Shown: in pieces, positions 20,900 to 34,817 of the stretch
How the letters are laid out: every line of letters starts with the position of its first letter
How positions within the stretch are numbered: position 1 is the stretch's first letter
Origin: Silene noctiflora
Taxonomy: Eukaryota; Streptophyta; Magnoliopsida; Caryophyllales; Caryophyllaceae
Direction of reading: 5' to 3'
Assembly: GCA_009801015.1 (NCBI GenBank)
Contig: VHZZ01003243.1
Span: forward strand, 58,619 to 106,671
Length of the DNA: 48,053 nt
Program-made: the position numbers and the translations under genes
The notes under the pieces: model-generated
What the model was told of the DNA's origin: nothing
The model's database searches: none
Seen by the model: only the letters and a program-made list of their open reading frames with translations

Positions 20900-20936
20900 G
20901 GCCCTTTTTTCTTACATTATTTAAATCGGGTGTGAG

Positions 20937-21087
20937 CAGGCTTTTAAATCTCGGTATCGGTCGTAGTCGCGGTATCGGTATAATCGGTCGTTAATCGGTC
21001 GTCACGAATGGATTGCAGTGAATCTCGGTGATATCTCGTATCGGTATAGTGAAAATCCAATACAACTCAGCCGAGATTTTGAACCTG
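20937..21087. repeat. Small inverted-repeat element with ATCGGT interior
   Basis: Starts CAGGCTTTTAAATCTCGG and ends CCGAGATTTTGAACCTG, inverted ends. The interior repeats (G/T)ATCGGTC variants. Only TGTGA can be read as a duplicated flank, so the class is uncertain. Confidence 0.5.
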
Positions 21088-21749
21088 TGTGATTCTTCAA
21101 ATGATTATAACCGTCACAAGAATTTGACGCAACATTTATGTATTACTGAATTACCCCCTTCGTCACAATCTTGTATATACCATTGATTTCGACAAACTAT
21201 ACACAATGGCAAGTCCTGTACCATTGATTTGGCGCAACATTTATGTATGATTATAACCATTGATTGGAGACTTCAAGCATTTCATAATTGCTGCAGTTTT
21301 GATCATAAAAATCAATTCATATTTTGAAGTAAATCTCAGACGACACGAAAAACATTTCTAGTTCTCTACACATCGAAATAACAATCCCTTTTTCTATGCC
21401 GTCTGTTTACACCATTGTTGAACATTACCCAGCATTACCGGGTGCATGGAGGTCAGAGAATGACTCGATGAAATACCATACAAGAAGGAACTAGTGAGCA
21501 AAGTTAAGAGTTTATGAAGACACCAAATCAGTTATATATTATACAGCTTGAATATAGTTTTGCCCATACAAACATGATGGACAACATCTAAGTTCTTTTT
21601 TTAACCGACATAATTAAAAATCTTGGACAATTTTTTATGTCCATTTAGGATGGAGACACACATACCAAAGGTTCACCCACATACATAATGTGTAGAAGAC
21701 GGTATCGGAAACACCGCCTCCTACCCCCCACCCACTTCCAAAGTAGGCA

Positions 21750-24856
<3,107 letters not shown>

Positions 24857-25230
24857 TCCTCTTCAATTTCGCTGATTTCAACCTAATTGTAAAAAAAAAT
24901 TATGATCACAAAACAAAAATCATCAGATCAGATCATACGACGTCAGATCGTCTAGATCCAACGGTAATAAACCCTAAATCAAAAAAAAAAAATTAAGAAA
25001 AACCGTGAAAAAAAGGTGAAAAAATTGAATGAATTACCAGAGGAGACGATCAGATCGCGGTAGAATGATCTCTCTCTCCTAAGATTAACGCGCGAATAAT
25101 GTGATGAATTTAGGGATGCGGAAAGTTTGAAGGAGGGAGAGATTGCGATGATTTTCGAAGGACGGAAAGAAGGAAGAAGAGAAGGTAATGATAGAGGATG
25201 ATGGCTTTAAATTGGGGAAAAATTCTTTTC
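24857..25230 (-). promoter_or_regulatory. 5' leader with leader intron and upstream region of the UBC gene
   Basis: The intron at 25037-24883 (donor CTCTG|GTAATT, acceptor TTAG|GTTGAAATC) removes 155 bp shortly before the ATG. The first leader exon, roughly 25038-25200, is GA/CT-rich. Leader introns are usual in plant UBC and polyubiquitin genes and often raise expression. No clear TATA box is seen; TTTAAAGCC at about 25205-25213 (minus) is a weak candidate. Confidence 0.65.
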
Positions 25231-25364
25231 TTTTTTGGTTACTTTTTGGTTTTCCTTTTTTTTGTTTGGTTAGGGTTAGGAAAGGTAAATTTTGTGGTTG
25301 GGAATCGACTCTAGTGCGTCCAAATTGGTTTGAGTATGTTTAAAGTCGATTCAAGGTTGATCAA

Positions 25365-25710
25365 GGCCCTCTCTCGTAAATGGCATAGGCCAATTTTTAG
25401 CATATTTAAGGATTTTAGCATGTTTAATCGGTTAATATGCTTATTTTAGTATTTGGTAAATAACATATTAAAATAGCATATTTGGGGTCAAACACTCATC
25501 GTAAACTAGCATATTAAACTAGGAAATTTTACTACGTTTTACAAAGACAACTAACAATCTACTAATCGTAATCCGCTAGTTACCAAACACTCAAATTAAT
25601 TCTGCTAATTATAATATGTTAGTCAAACTTTCTGTTAAAATCTGTCATTTATAATCTGATTTTGCAATCTGTTTATGCTGAAATTAATCCGTTGTTCATC
25701 AAACATGACC
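25365..25710 (+). mobile_element. Tourist-like MITE (PIF/Harbinger), copy 1
   Basis: A diverged copy of the element at 43730-44077: shared stretches include CAATTTTTAGCATAT, CTAGGAAATTTTACTAC, AATCGTAAT(C) and TTTATGCTGAAATTAATCCG. Ends are worn (GGCCCT... and ...TGACC); TAA follows at 25711-25713 and CAA precedes. Confidence 0.75.
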
Positions 25711-25713
25711 TAA

Positions 25714-26490
25714 GTATAAGTTGATAATATTAACTATAATAATAAGACTTTGGTAAAACTAGCTAAAGGTTTCTGATATTTGAAAAGCTAATTGAAACAT
25801 TAAATGTTCACGGATAAGCTAGCTAAAAATTAGAAGATGATACGGCAACTGATTATATATAAAAATATTTGATTAAATAGGGTATATCTCAAATACATTG
25901 TCAAACGTAACCTTGTAAAAATGTGGAGGATATGATGACATTATGACATGGTGATGGAAAAATGTGAAGAGTATGATGACATTGTGTTAAGGTGAGTTAG
26001 AGTTGTAAGATTTAGAATTGATTTAAGATTTGAATTTGAGTTTGGGGTGAAATTTAAATGAATCTCAAATTTATTTGAATCAAGTTGAGGTCGACTTGGT
26101 TATTACACATTAGTCATGCTCAAAAAAAAGGTGCTTGAGAAAACTCAAGAACGAGTAATGATTCTAAGAGCTTGATCTATGCCTCAAGTTTCATTTTCAA
26201 TATACGAGTTGAATCCATGCTTAACCGAGTAATAAGTTCCATTTTCCACGGAAATTGCCACCCGCCACGCATACTTTTTGTTTTTCGATAAAACCAATTC
26301 AAAAACTTCTTCAAATATTACTGTTTATTTAATCTAATTCTGTAGTTGCTGCTGAGAATGTTGGATGACTCTTTAGAAAACCACACCCAAGCCCAACTAT
26401 CGATTCACTCCCATTTTACACTAGAGCGCAAATATTTGTGTTTCTATCCAAGTTTCTACTCTGTACACCATAAGGTCCATAACCTTTTTT
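25714..26490. other. Intergenic DNA, no gene seen
   Basis: AT-rich. 25720-25920 resembles the eroded inverted-repeat sequence near 54-300 (AGCTAATTGAAA, TTGTCAAACGTAACC). No gene-like frame. Confidence 0.45.
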
Positions 26491-26495
26491 ATTAA

Positions 26496-26693
26496 CAAAG
26501 CGTCTCGCTTGTGACGGACAATATCAGTCACAAGCCGAAGACAGATAGTTCTGCTCTCACAATAAGGCAAGTGGGAGGACAAGTGGGGGAAAAATGGAGC
26601 ACCAGATGAAGACTGCCACTTGCATATTGTGAGAGGGACACTATCCGTCTTCAGCTTGTGACGGATAGTGTTCGTCTTCAATGAGAATTTGTG
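26496..26693 (+). mobile_element. MULE-type MITE, family A copy 4
   Basis: A 198-bp copy, CAAAGCGTCTCGCTTGTGAC...CAATGAGAATTTGTG, with flanks TTTTATTAA (26487-26495) and TTTTACTAA (26694-26702), 8 of 9. Strongly palindromic. The open frame 26421-26708 on the minus strand is a by-product. Confidence 0.9.
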
Positions 26694-27655
26694 TTTTACT
26701 AATACCATTTTACTGACTTATGCTCTTTCATAAACATGATTTAGGTAATTATTAAAAACTAGTATAGTTCCCGTGCAAAGAGTTAATTTGTGAAGAGAAT
26801 AGCTAAACTGAATTGAACTGAATAGAGTTGAAATTAAGTCTAAAAGAACAGGGCCTTAGATATAGAGATATTAGAGAATTTGACAATTAATTAATCTAAT
26901 ACAGTTATACAGTTTACCTCCATTTTGAATACGGTAGAAAATTTGCATATATAATTCTAAGGAGATTTTATTAGCATTATTTATGTAAAAGTTAAACAAT
27001 GATTGATGTTATAAAATTAATTAGGAGATCGGTATTGTTTAATAGTAGTAAATATAGATAGTGAACATTGATTAATTAAGAAATAAATATTGTCTATTAG
27101 AAGATCACCTAGGCGGGGAATTTAAGGGGAAGAATTTGTAAATATGTTAATTTTTTAATATACATGGAAGTATATAGGGGATTCCATGAAAAAATAAGAT
27201 TTATCTGTAAAAAAACAACTACATTATTAATTTATTATTAGGGTTATTTAACAGGATTAATCCAATTTATGCCTCATCTTCTCAAACTGCTCCGACCTAT
27301 ACTTTATCCCATATTAATCTCATGTTTGCACTCATTTTTCTTACTTCCTCCATTCAACTCCACACTACACTTAACTTTTATGCACAAATATTAAGAAAAT
27401 CAATAGAAAATAATAAAAAGTACTACAAATGGAAAGTAAAAATGTCTTGTTCAATTAGAGTGGGTTATTGAGTGACATTTTATGTAAATATGCTTCTCCA
27501 ATTGGGACAATATGGACCTTTATGTTGCCATTTTTAGAAAGGTGTAGTGTTGAGTTGAATGACCTAAATAAGAATAGGCGTAATGTGAAGTTGAATGGGG
27601 TATATTTTACACTATTGGAAGGGCAACTTGCTGAACATGTTACCTTCTACCCTTA

Positions 27656-27851
27656 CAAAGCGTCTTACTTGTGACGGACACTATCCGTCACAAGCTGAAG
27701 ACGGATAGTGGTCCTCTCACAAAAGGCAAGTGGGAGGACAAGTGGGGGAGAAATGAAGCACCCATTGATAGTGTCACTTGCATATTGTGAGAGGGGCAGT
27801 ATCCGTCTTCAACTTGTGACGGATAGTACCCGTCTTCAATGAGAATTTGTG
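27656..27851 (+). mobile_element. MULE-type MITE, family A copy 5
   Basis: A 196-bp copy with the exact 9-bp TSD CTACCCTTA (27647-27655, 27852-27860). Nearly full palindrome with the same ends as copies 1 and 4. Nested in the element 27237-28630. Confidence 0.93.
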
Positions 27852-28174
27852 CTACCCTTAATAATTTTTTTTTCTTTTTCTATTTTTACAATCAGTTATC
27901 TTCATCAATCCAGCTCAATTATACAACGACAAATTACCAATACGCAAATCCCCATTTCAATCTATCTAAGACCAAATCGATCATCATCAATACCATGCCG
28001 TATCGATATCACCTCATTACAACACTGAAAACCCCAAGTCAGCTAAATATCAGCATAATTGAACAAAACCTGGTACTCGGAAACTCCATTGATAAATTAA
28101 ATGAAATGGAAAAAAAAAAAAGGAAATTAGAATCATTATGCGAATGCCAAACATCAAAGATCTTCAATTTATTA

Positions 28175-28342
28175 TCACTTGCCCTCCCATTCATTCCCTC
28201 TATAAGTAACCATCCAGCCTTGTTTCCGATCCCCACTATCCACATCATTGAACTCAATCTTATCATACATACCCTTAGTAGTAATATCCACAACGGCTGC
28301 AACTGAAGAGGCGTTGGAGAATACGAAGGGGTTTAATTTCAT
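28175..28342 (-). CDS. Unrecognised 55-codon frame, possible captured gene fragment
   Basis: From ATG at 28342-28340 the frame gives a 55-aa product that includes the pieces SSVAAVVDITTKGMYDK, EFNDVDSG and KQGWMVTYRGNEWEGK, then TGA. The same frame stays open upstream to about 28461 (Ser/Arg/Pro-rich, transit-peptide-like) but without an earlier ATG. The composition (charged residues, Trp and Tyr, no low complexity) is protein-like, unlike the other frames nearby. I do not recognise the family. It lies inside the long-TIR element 27237-28630, which suggests a piece of a host gene captured by a transposon. It may well be non-functional. Confidence 0.3.
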   Translation of the reverse strand: MKLNPFVFSNASSVAAVVDITTKGMYDKIEFNDVDSGDRKQGWMVTYRGNEWEGK

Positions 28343-28639
28343 GAGGGCGGGTTTTCGGAGGCGGGTGGTGGAGCGAATTGAAGGGGAGTTAAAGTAACCA
28401 GTTAAAGTAACAAGAAAAAGAGGGAGAAGGTTAATTGAGGGAGTAGAAGAATTAACCTTAAATTAAAAAAGAAACAAGTTAATTAATAACTTCACCTGTT
28501 ATATCAGGTAAAATTTAGGAGTCTAATACAAGAAAAATGAGTGACAAAACGAATTTAATATCGGATAAAATATAGGTTGAGATAATTTGAGAAGGGGAAG
28601 TATAAGTTGGATTAATCCCATAAAATAACGTAATTTATT

Positions 28640-29480
28640 TTCGTAGTACAATTTTTACTCAATACAGTACTTTTTTACTATTATTTTCCATTTATATGCC
28701 CCTAACAAAAAATGGAAATGTACTACACCCAACAAAATAAAAACCTGCGTAGTACTACCCATCATCCACCACCGAGTACAACCATCACCCTGCACCCACC
28801 GTGGCCCCACCGCTAGAGTCCGGTCTGCCGACATCCACACCAACATCCCCCATTCCCTTGCTATACAATCTGCCCAACATTGTCGTACCAGCCACGCTAC
28901 ACCATCCAACCCCCTTCCTCATCCTCTACCCAGTCCACCATCGGTGCCATACCATGCCACGCCACTCACCTTGACAAGTAAACATCAATAAAATTTAAAA
29001 ACAACCGTATCGATAAAGGCGATCACAGAGATCTGGTTAATTTCATTCAAAACGAAGAATCTGCAAAAAAATAAAGATAGGCACATTACACAGACATCAT
29101 GAATCATGAATTCATGATCATGACATCATCAATTGGATTTCTAATTCACTTAAAACGGTTAATTAGAGTTTTAATCGTCTATGGTGATGAGATGTGCAAG
29201 CCGAATTATGGGTTTAGGTTAGAGACACTTTAGAGGAAAAAGAAAATTAGGAAAAAGTGGGGAAATGAGAGGGGTAAAATTGTCAAACGTGTACTATATA
29301 GAGTAAAATGCGTACTGCGAAAATCAACCCCTCAAATAAAAAACTCTTATTATTAACCGGTTGTAAAAGGTACTCGTAGTTATAAATTGGACTCAAAAAT
29401 CAAAATCATTAACAAATTAAATAACCAACTTCCACCCACTCCTTATATCATTAGCCACCACATTCAACGACCGTCACCAC
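28640..29480. other. Intergenic DNA upstream of the TH1 gene
   Basis: 28740-28975 is C-rich on the plus strand (CCACCACC, CACCGTGG, CCATACCATGCC), noncoding in appearance. 29090-29135 has overlapping ATCATGAATTCATGAT palindromes. 29400-29480 should be the core promoter and leader of the gene at 29493; CTTATATCATT near 29441 is a possible TATA element. Confidence 0.45.
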
Positions 29481-29492
29481 CAACCCACAAAA

Positions 29493-32400
29493 ATGAACCG
29501 ATACAACAACCGTCGAGTTCAATACGACGTCGCAGCGCAGAAGAAATCCGATAAACAAGAAGAACAACCGTCAGATGAACCCACAAAGGAGAAACTTGAA
29601 CCATTCATGGGTGTCAAAGCGCGTCGTTTAGCTTCTATGCATCGTGATTGTTCTGGGGATTACCTTAATGTTGATTCTCAACCTCTTCTTTTAAAAATCC
29701 TTAATAAACAAGGTTTGTTTTTGCTTAATTACTTATTTAATTACTTTTTTTGTGTGTTTGTTGGTATTAATTGTGTTTTAATTGAATTGGGTTGATCTGA
29801 AAATGTGTTATTTTGGGTTAAATAGTTGCGTATCGAGTTTCGAATTGTGATGATTGGCTGTATACGGTTGCGTATCGAGTTTCGAGTAGTTGGGGTAAAT
29901 GGGTGATGTTTTGTTACTCCTCGGATTCAGGGTTGTTCCTATAATTGCTGCTGCTGCTGTTGGTGTTGTTGCTGTTGCTAATGCTGCTGTAATTGTTGTT
30001 GTAAATGTGGTCGTCATTGTCGCTATTATTGCTAGAACTCCCCTAGGTACCGGTTGCTAGCTAGGTGATTGACTTGTCAGGAACTCGTAGTTGTGCTGAT
30101 GGTATGTATGGTATAAGCATTTGGAAATGCCATCTATGTCGTAACGATCCAATGTGGTTTCCATCGCTTAGTATTTGGTTGATTCAGGATTAGTGAAGGT
30201 TGTTTCAATGTACTATGGCAGAAAAATTGTGGAATGTGATGTGCCTGACGATGTTGTGATAAGTTTATCATAATATTTTGAGAGTACCACGATGTCTTAC
30301 TTTCACAGTTCCGCCAATAGGCAGGTTTGATTAATAGAGGTGGTTAAGTCATGTAGTGAGCAACTGGCAAGTACTATAAGTCTGCAAAGGGAGGTGATAT
30401 GTAGAAAAATTGGTTGCCGGATTCGCCTAGTTACCTACTGAATTGTTCATCTATTAGACGATTAGCACGAATTAGGAATCCTAGTTGCATCGAATTTTGA
30501 TGTTGGTTATAATTTTACCAAATAGTGTATTTTGAGCGAATAGCGTATACGTAGCTACGTACTACGAATTTGGATCGGTTTTATTACATATCTGGTAACC
30601 AGTAGAAAATTTGTATGGTTAAAAGAACTAAGTTATGGGGATACGATTATGCTATCTATATAAAACTGATTTAGTGAAGCTTTATGTAGTTGATGTCGAT
30701 TTTGGGGGATGAGTTGGATAAACAGAAAGTTGGTTGGACAAGGAGTTGGTTCAAGTGAGATGAAATTGCTTTGATTTTGAGGTGGACTCAAAGTCAAGGG
30801 AATTTGTAGCTGAGTGATTGTTTATGCAGCCACCTTCCTGGACTCAAAAAACGAATGCAATATAGGTATCCCATGGATTATCTGCTCAAATTGCTTGTAA
30901 AGTGCTAAATTCGTTATTTATGCTGTTATGGATCAGCGCTGTTTCGTCGTCATCTATAGGTGTTACATAATGGAAATTAACGTGGTGGAGGCCTGAAGTT
31001 CCATTATGTAATGGGTACCACAAAATGGGAGATGCATATGCTAGTGCTTGGAGAAGGTAGGACTTGCGTTTTATTGAAGATAAAAAGGGAAGGAAAAATC
31101 AAGTAAAGTGATTATTCACGTGAGACGTAGATCAACTAAGGTCCCGTTTAGGAGGCATGGTGAATTAGTGATTGAGGGATTATAAAATTAAATTGATAGC
31201 GGAAAATCCAATTAAACATGGATAAAGGTAATTTGAAAATGATATGAGCGTCGTCATGATTGAAGAAATATGCATTGAAGAAAGTGAAGTTTTATTTTTT
31301 TATTGTAGTTCGATTTCAAATGAAGATTTATATTAGCTGACTCACATGTTGTAAAATGCTTTATGTAACATAATGGGCGCTTTTATGTTGTAAAAATAGC
31401 GGTGTTTTATGTCACTATGTCAGTGATTAAAGTAGCTAGGTATGTTGCTTGTTTTGATTCTTCTTTTGGTTATAGAAGTCGAGGTCCACGAAGCCACTGT
31501 TGACTATAGAATACAACTGCCTGGTACTCTGATACAAGTTATAACAAACATTGTCATCTTTGTATGTTTGTTCGCTTTTTAGTATTTGGTGGTTGTTAGG
31601 TAGAAGTGTAGAACCCTATCCCCTAGCAGTGTGTACTCTGGGCTTTAACATATTGCCATGTAGCCGTAGAGCATACTAGTTGGATTTTTTCAGTTTTGTT
31701 TTTGTTGAAGGAAAAAAATGGAGATTTTGATAGAAATTTAATTGTTATGTGCAATAGTGAACTGTTTTTGTTTTCGCTAGAATGTTGATAAAGAGAAGAA
31801 TAGTACTGGTTCCATCTTCAACTGGTCTGTTTGGAAATTTTCATGCACCTACAAAAAGAGAGGACAAAATAAGCAATTGATGTTTGTGTCTCTTTGACCC
31901 TTCTAATCGCTCCTGTTGACTGTTTTGGTTCAACTTGTAATCGCTCCTGTTGTGAATCCTTACTGTTTTGGTTCATGAAACTCTTTGTCTAATCACACTT
32001 CTTGGCCTAATTATACTTCCATTTTTATGACTGACTTCATTTTGATGTCTATTTTTCCAGGTATTTTAATTGTGTTTTTAGTCTTCTTACCTACTCTGGC
32101 ATTTGCCAACATAATGTCTTCCTTGCATCTTTTTCCAAACCAATGAGTTGTTTGAACTTTAAAGTCTGATCATTTTTATTATTTATTGCTTTTTTTTTTT
32201 TTTTTTTTTTTCTGTTGTTTATCCCACTTTACTTCCTTTTCGTATTTTTGTTGTGGCTGCGTAAGGTTTTTGAAGTGACAAGGATTTTTTTCACACTTGT
32301 TTGGGTCGCCTCTTTCTAGCCTTTGATGCTGCTAGTTTTTTCGAAAGAGCTACTAGAGCTTGTTATGTTGAAGATTTTGCTGTACACCAGTATTTCTGTA

Positions 32401-33600
32401 ATTTAATATAACGAATTTCAAAGAGATGGTATCCAATTATCCATCATTTTGTGTTATTGGAAAGATTCCCAATCGTGAGGAAACATAGTGTGAAACATAG
32501 TGTGCCACAAGGCTCTGCAGTAATTTTGTGGTGTAGAACTTCTGTGAATGTCCATATGATTTCATCCTGAAATTTTTGCTCTTTATTGGCTCCCGTTGTC
32601 AGTTAAGTCTTGACATTATCATTCAGGACTCCCTCGATTCCATTAATATTGTCCCTCTTTGACCTTAGTGGCCACCTTTGACCACTATATTCTCATTATA
32701 CAATATTTAATTTTTTTTTTTCAAGACAAATAATATGAAAATTGTTGGTTTTGATCAATGTGACAAATTTGACATGGTAGCTTTACATATATCCAGGGAG
32801 ATTAATAGTCAATGTTTACCTTTAATACTCCGTATCAAAAAGGAATATATATGAACTATGAGTTATCATCAAATGTTTTTGACTTATTTTACCACTTATG
32901 TATTACAGGTGACAGACAAGTTCTCTTTGCTGATAAAGTTTTGAAGTTCACTGGAACCGGGAAAATGAAAAGGCGGATTCTTATAGTTACAGATTATGCA
33001 CTGTACATTGTTGATCCTGAGAGCTACTCCCTTAAGCGAAGGATAGCCCTCGCAGCTGTCGAGAAGCTGTATCTTAGCAAATTGTGTGATAACTTTCTTG
33101 CAATTGTCATTCCAACAGAGTATGATATGCTCATGGCTAGCACTAGAAAGAATGAAATCGTTACTGTTCTGGTGGAAGCTACAAAGAATACTTCTAACTT
33201 TGAGCTTGATGTTATTTTCAAGAACAGGTGAAATTTTTAACATCTTTCTGTTATATATATATAAAATAAAAATAAAAAAAAATACTTCGTAGTAGGGACA
33301 ATTGAACTCTGTGGCTCGAGAAGCTCATACTTAATAGTTGTCGATTGCTTTTATTCTGTTCAGTTTATCATTCATCAACATTGACTAACTTCGCTTCTGC
33401 TTTAGGTTTGAGTATAATCCTGCTGCTGATTTGGTGAAAGAAGTCCAGTTTGAGGAGGTTGAAGGTTTGTGCGACACAACTTATAAAATTTGTTTTTCAG
33501 GACCCATACATGCTCACATAATCTTAATATTTTCATATTGCTTTGTTTCCCAGGTGGCGTGAAGACCCGAATTTTACGCAAACCTGATGACGACGAATAA
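29493..33600 (+). CDS. Stand-alone myosin-I tail (TH1) domain protein
   Basis: Four exons: 29493-29712, 32909-33227, 33406-33464 and 33554-33600, with GT-AG junctions, joining to 214 codons plus TAA. Residues 1-38 are charged and probably disordered (KKSDKQEEQPSDEPTKEK). Residues about 39-70 (FMGVKARRLASMHRDCSGDY) and 74-200 (FADKVLKFTGTGKMKRR, LIVTDYALYIVDPE, RRIALAAVEKLYLS) resemble the TH1 domain found at the tail of class I myosins, a basic PH-like fold that binds acidic phospholipids. There is no motor domain, as expected, since plants lack class I myosins; small TH1-only proteins exist in plants but their function is largely unknown. The protein ends in an acidic KPDDDE. The first intron is 3.2 kb. 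The gene converges with the receptor kinase gene, with 1.2 kb between them. TH1 assignment is from pattern recognition. Confidence 0.88.
29945..30003 (+). repeat. Degenerate (GCT/GTT)n trinucleotide tract in TH1 intron 1
   Basis: GCTGCTGCTGCTGTTGGTGT followed by more TTG/GCT units. The minus-strand frame reading Thr/Ala runs (29808-30017) is an artefact of this tract. Confidence 0.8.
32625..32835. repeat. Stowaway-like MITE remnant in TH1 intron 1
   Basis: GGACTCCCTCGATTCCATTA at the left and ACTCCGTATC at the right recall Stowaway ends, with GTCAATGTT/TTTGACC pieces between. Ends pair poorly, so this is an old or mixed copy. It lies 75 bp upstream of exon 2. Confidence 0.4.
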
Positions 33601-34595
33601 TCTGTTCCGTATTAACACAAAAAAAGGTTTCAGTGTACCACACCGCCTCTACGCGTCCATATTCCGAGTATGAAAACCCTTTATACACCGTGTATATGCT
33701 CTTTGCTTTAGTTTTTGTTTTCATCTTCCGTTGTTAAGTGTGCATATGTACTATTAAGTGTCTTCCAAAATCAACGGAAATTTTAATCAAGCTTCCGCAT
33801 TTTCAAGAGATTGCCTTACACTGGCGAGTTGCAGCCATTTGATGTGATTTCGGTTGATGAGCTGACAATTATACATCTCACATGCTACCTCAGTAGATTA
33901 AGGAGATAGTATGAAAAAATCATTATTGTAAACCATAGTTAGTTTCGGAACTTGATTCGTTGTTTCAGTTTGTGTAGACACGGCATTGAATTGTTTAATA
34001 CTGGTGTAATTTTTTTGTTTGTGAGTAGCTTCGAAGTTTCTATTATATTTTTAAAGGGTGATGTACCGATGTTCATTCATTTGACACTATGTGGCCGACT
34101 AGCTTCTAAATAAGAATGGTGACGTATTTGAAGCGAGATTATTTAATACTGGAGTAATTTTTTATCTGTGAGTATCTTTGAACCAAACGACCCCTGTTCG
34201 AACTGATATGAGTTTAATCTTGACTGAACCAAGCTTGAGCTTTGATAGGTTTGGTAGGCTTAGCCTTCAAGCCGAGCCTCAACTCGAGCTCAAATACTGA
34301 AGTAGTATTATTTTAAATACTGTTACTCTATAAAGGGTTTAGACAAGCTTCCGAATTGAGCCATACTGAAATTTGGTCAGGCTAAGGGCGGCCTCAAGCT
34401 CGAATATGAGGCTGATTTCACCAGTTTGCGTTTCAAGCAATCAAAGGTCGGTAGTTCGAGTTTCAATCAAACCATCAACAAACTCCCTTTTATTACAGAC
34501 ATCAAACACTTCATCTTGAAGCTACAATCCCACAACTAGTGACCTTATGTGGTTCTGTTTGGTAAACTAATTCATCCAACTGTCATCAGTAGACC
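33601..34595. other. 3' region of the TH1 gene and spacer
   Basis: 33601 to roughly 34000 is likely the 3' untranslated region. 34190-34450 holds degenerate AAGCTCGAG/GAGCCTCAA variants, another low-order repeat of the type seen at 8748 and 16380. No gene-like frame. Confidence 0.45.
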
Positions 34596-34633
34596 AGCAG
34601 ACGGATAGTGCTGTCTTAAACGAGAATTTGTGA
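34596..34633 (+). repeat. 3' end fragment of a family A MITE
   Basis: CAGACGGATAGTG...GTCTT..CGAGAATTTGTG matches the last 35-40 bp of family A; the rest is deleted. Confidence 0.6.
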
Positions 34634-34817
34634 ACTTTCATTCTACAAAATGACAATAAAAAATGACAGACTAATATATTCCAAATCATGTGCCTCATAA
34701 TCAGTAGTTAATCACCAACAAAAAGTAATCTCAAAATAATCAAAAACTATTTGAATATGTAAAGAAAACAATTCTTGTTACAACTAATCTTCAACTACTA
34801 AAGTCAATCAATGTTTA

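Larger units (their letters stand above)
27237..28630. mobile_element. 1.4-kb long-TIR element with internal reading frame (Pack-type candidate)
   Basis: About 110 bp at the left (GGATTAATCCAA, CTTCTCAAA, CACTCATTTTTCTT) recur inverted at the right (AAGAAAAATGAGTG, TTTGAGAAG, TTGGATTAATCC). Flanks TAATTTATT at 27228-27236 and 28631-28639 are identical 9-mers. Long TIRs with a 9-bp TSD fit a Mutator-like element. No transposase is present. Inside are a family A MITE (27656-27851), a Stowaway-like inverted pair (27351-27380 against 27540-27563) and a GC-richer segment 28170-28420 with an open minus-strand frame. The outermost 5 bp of the left end do not pair, so the boundary may shift slightly. 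Confidence 0.65.

Noticed and set aside
26421-26708. 95-codon minus-strand frame
   Set aside because: Covers a family A MITE; the palindrome keeps the frame open by chance.
28039-28302. 87-codon minus-strand frame
   Set aside because: Different frame of the 28175-28342 segment; its Met- and Ile-rich start and Phe run look random. The adjacent frame is more protein-like.
27839-28306. 155-codon plus-strand frame (Phe/Tyr/Asn-rich)
   Set aside because: Starts in a MITE end, is low in complexity, and opposes the more protein-like minus frame at 28175-28342.
29808-30017. Thr/Ala-rich minus-strand frame
   Set aside because: Product of a trinucleotide tract within an intron of the TH1 gene.
32896-33243. 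115-codon minus-strand frame
   Set aside because: Antisense shadow of TH1 exon 2.
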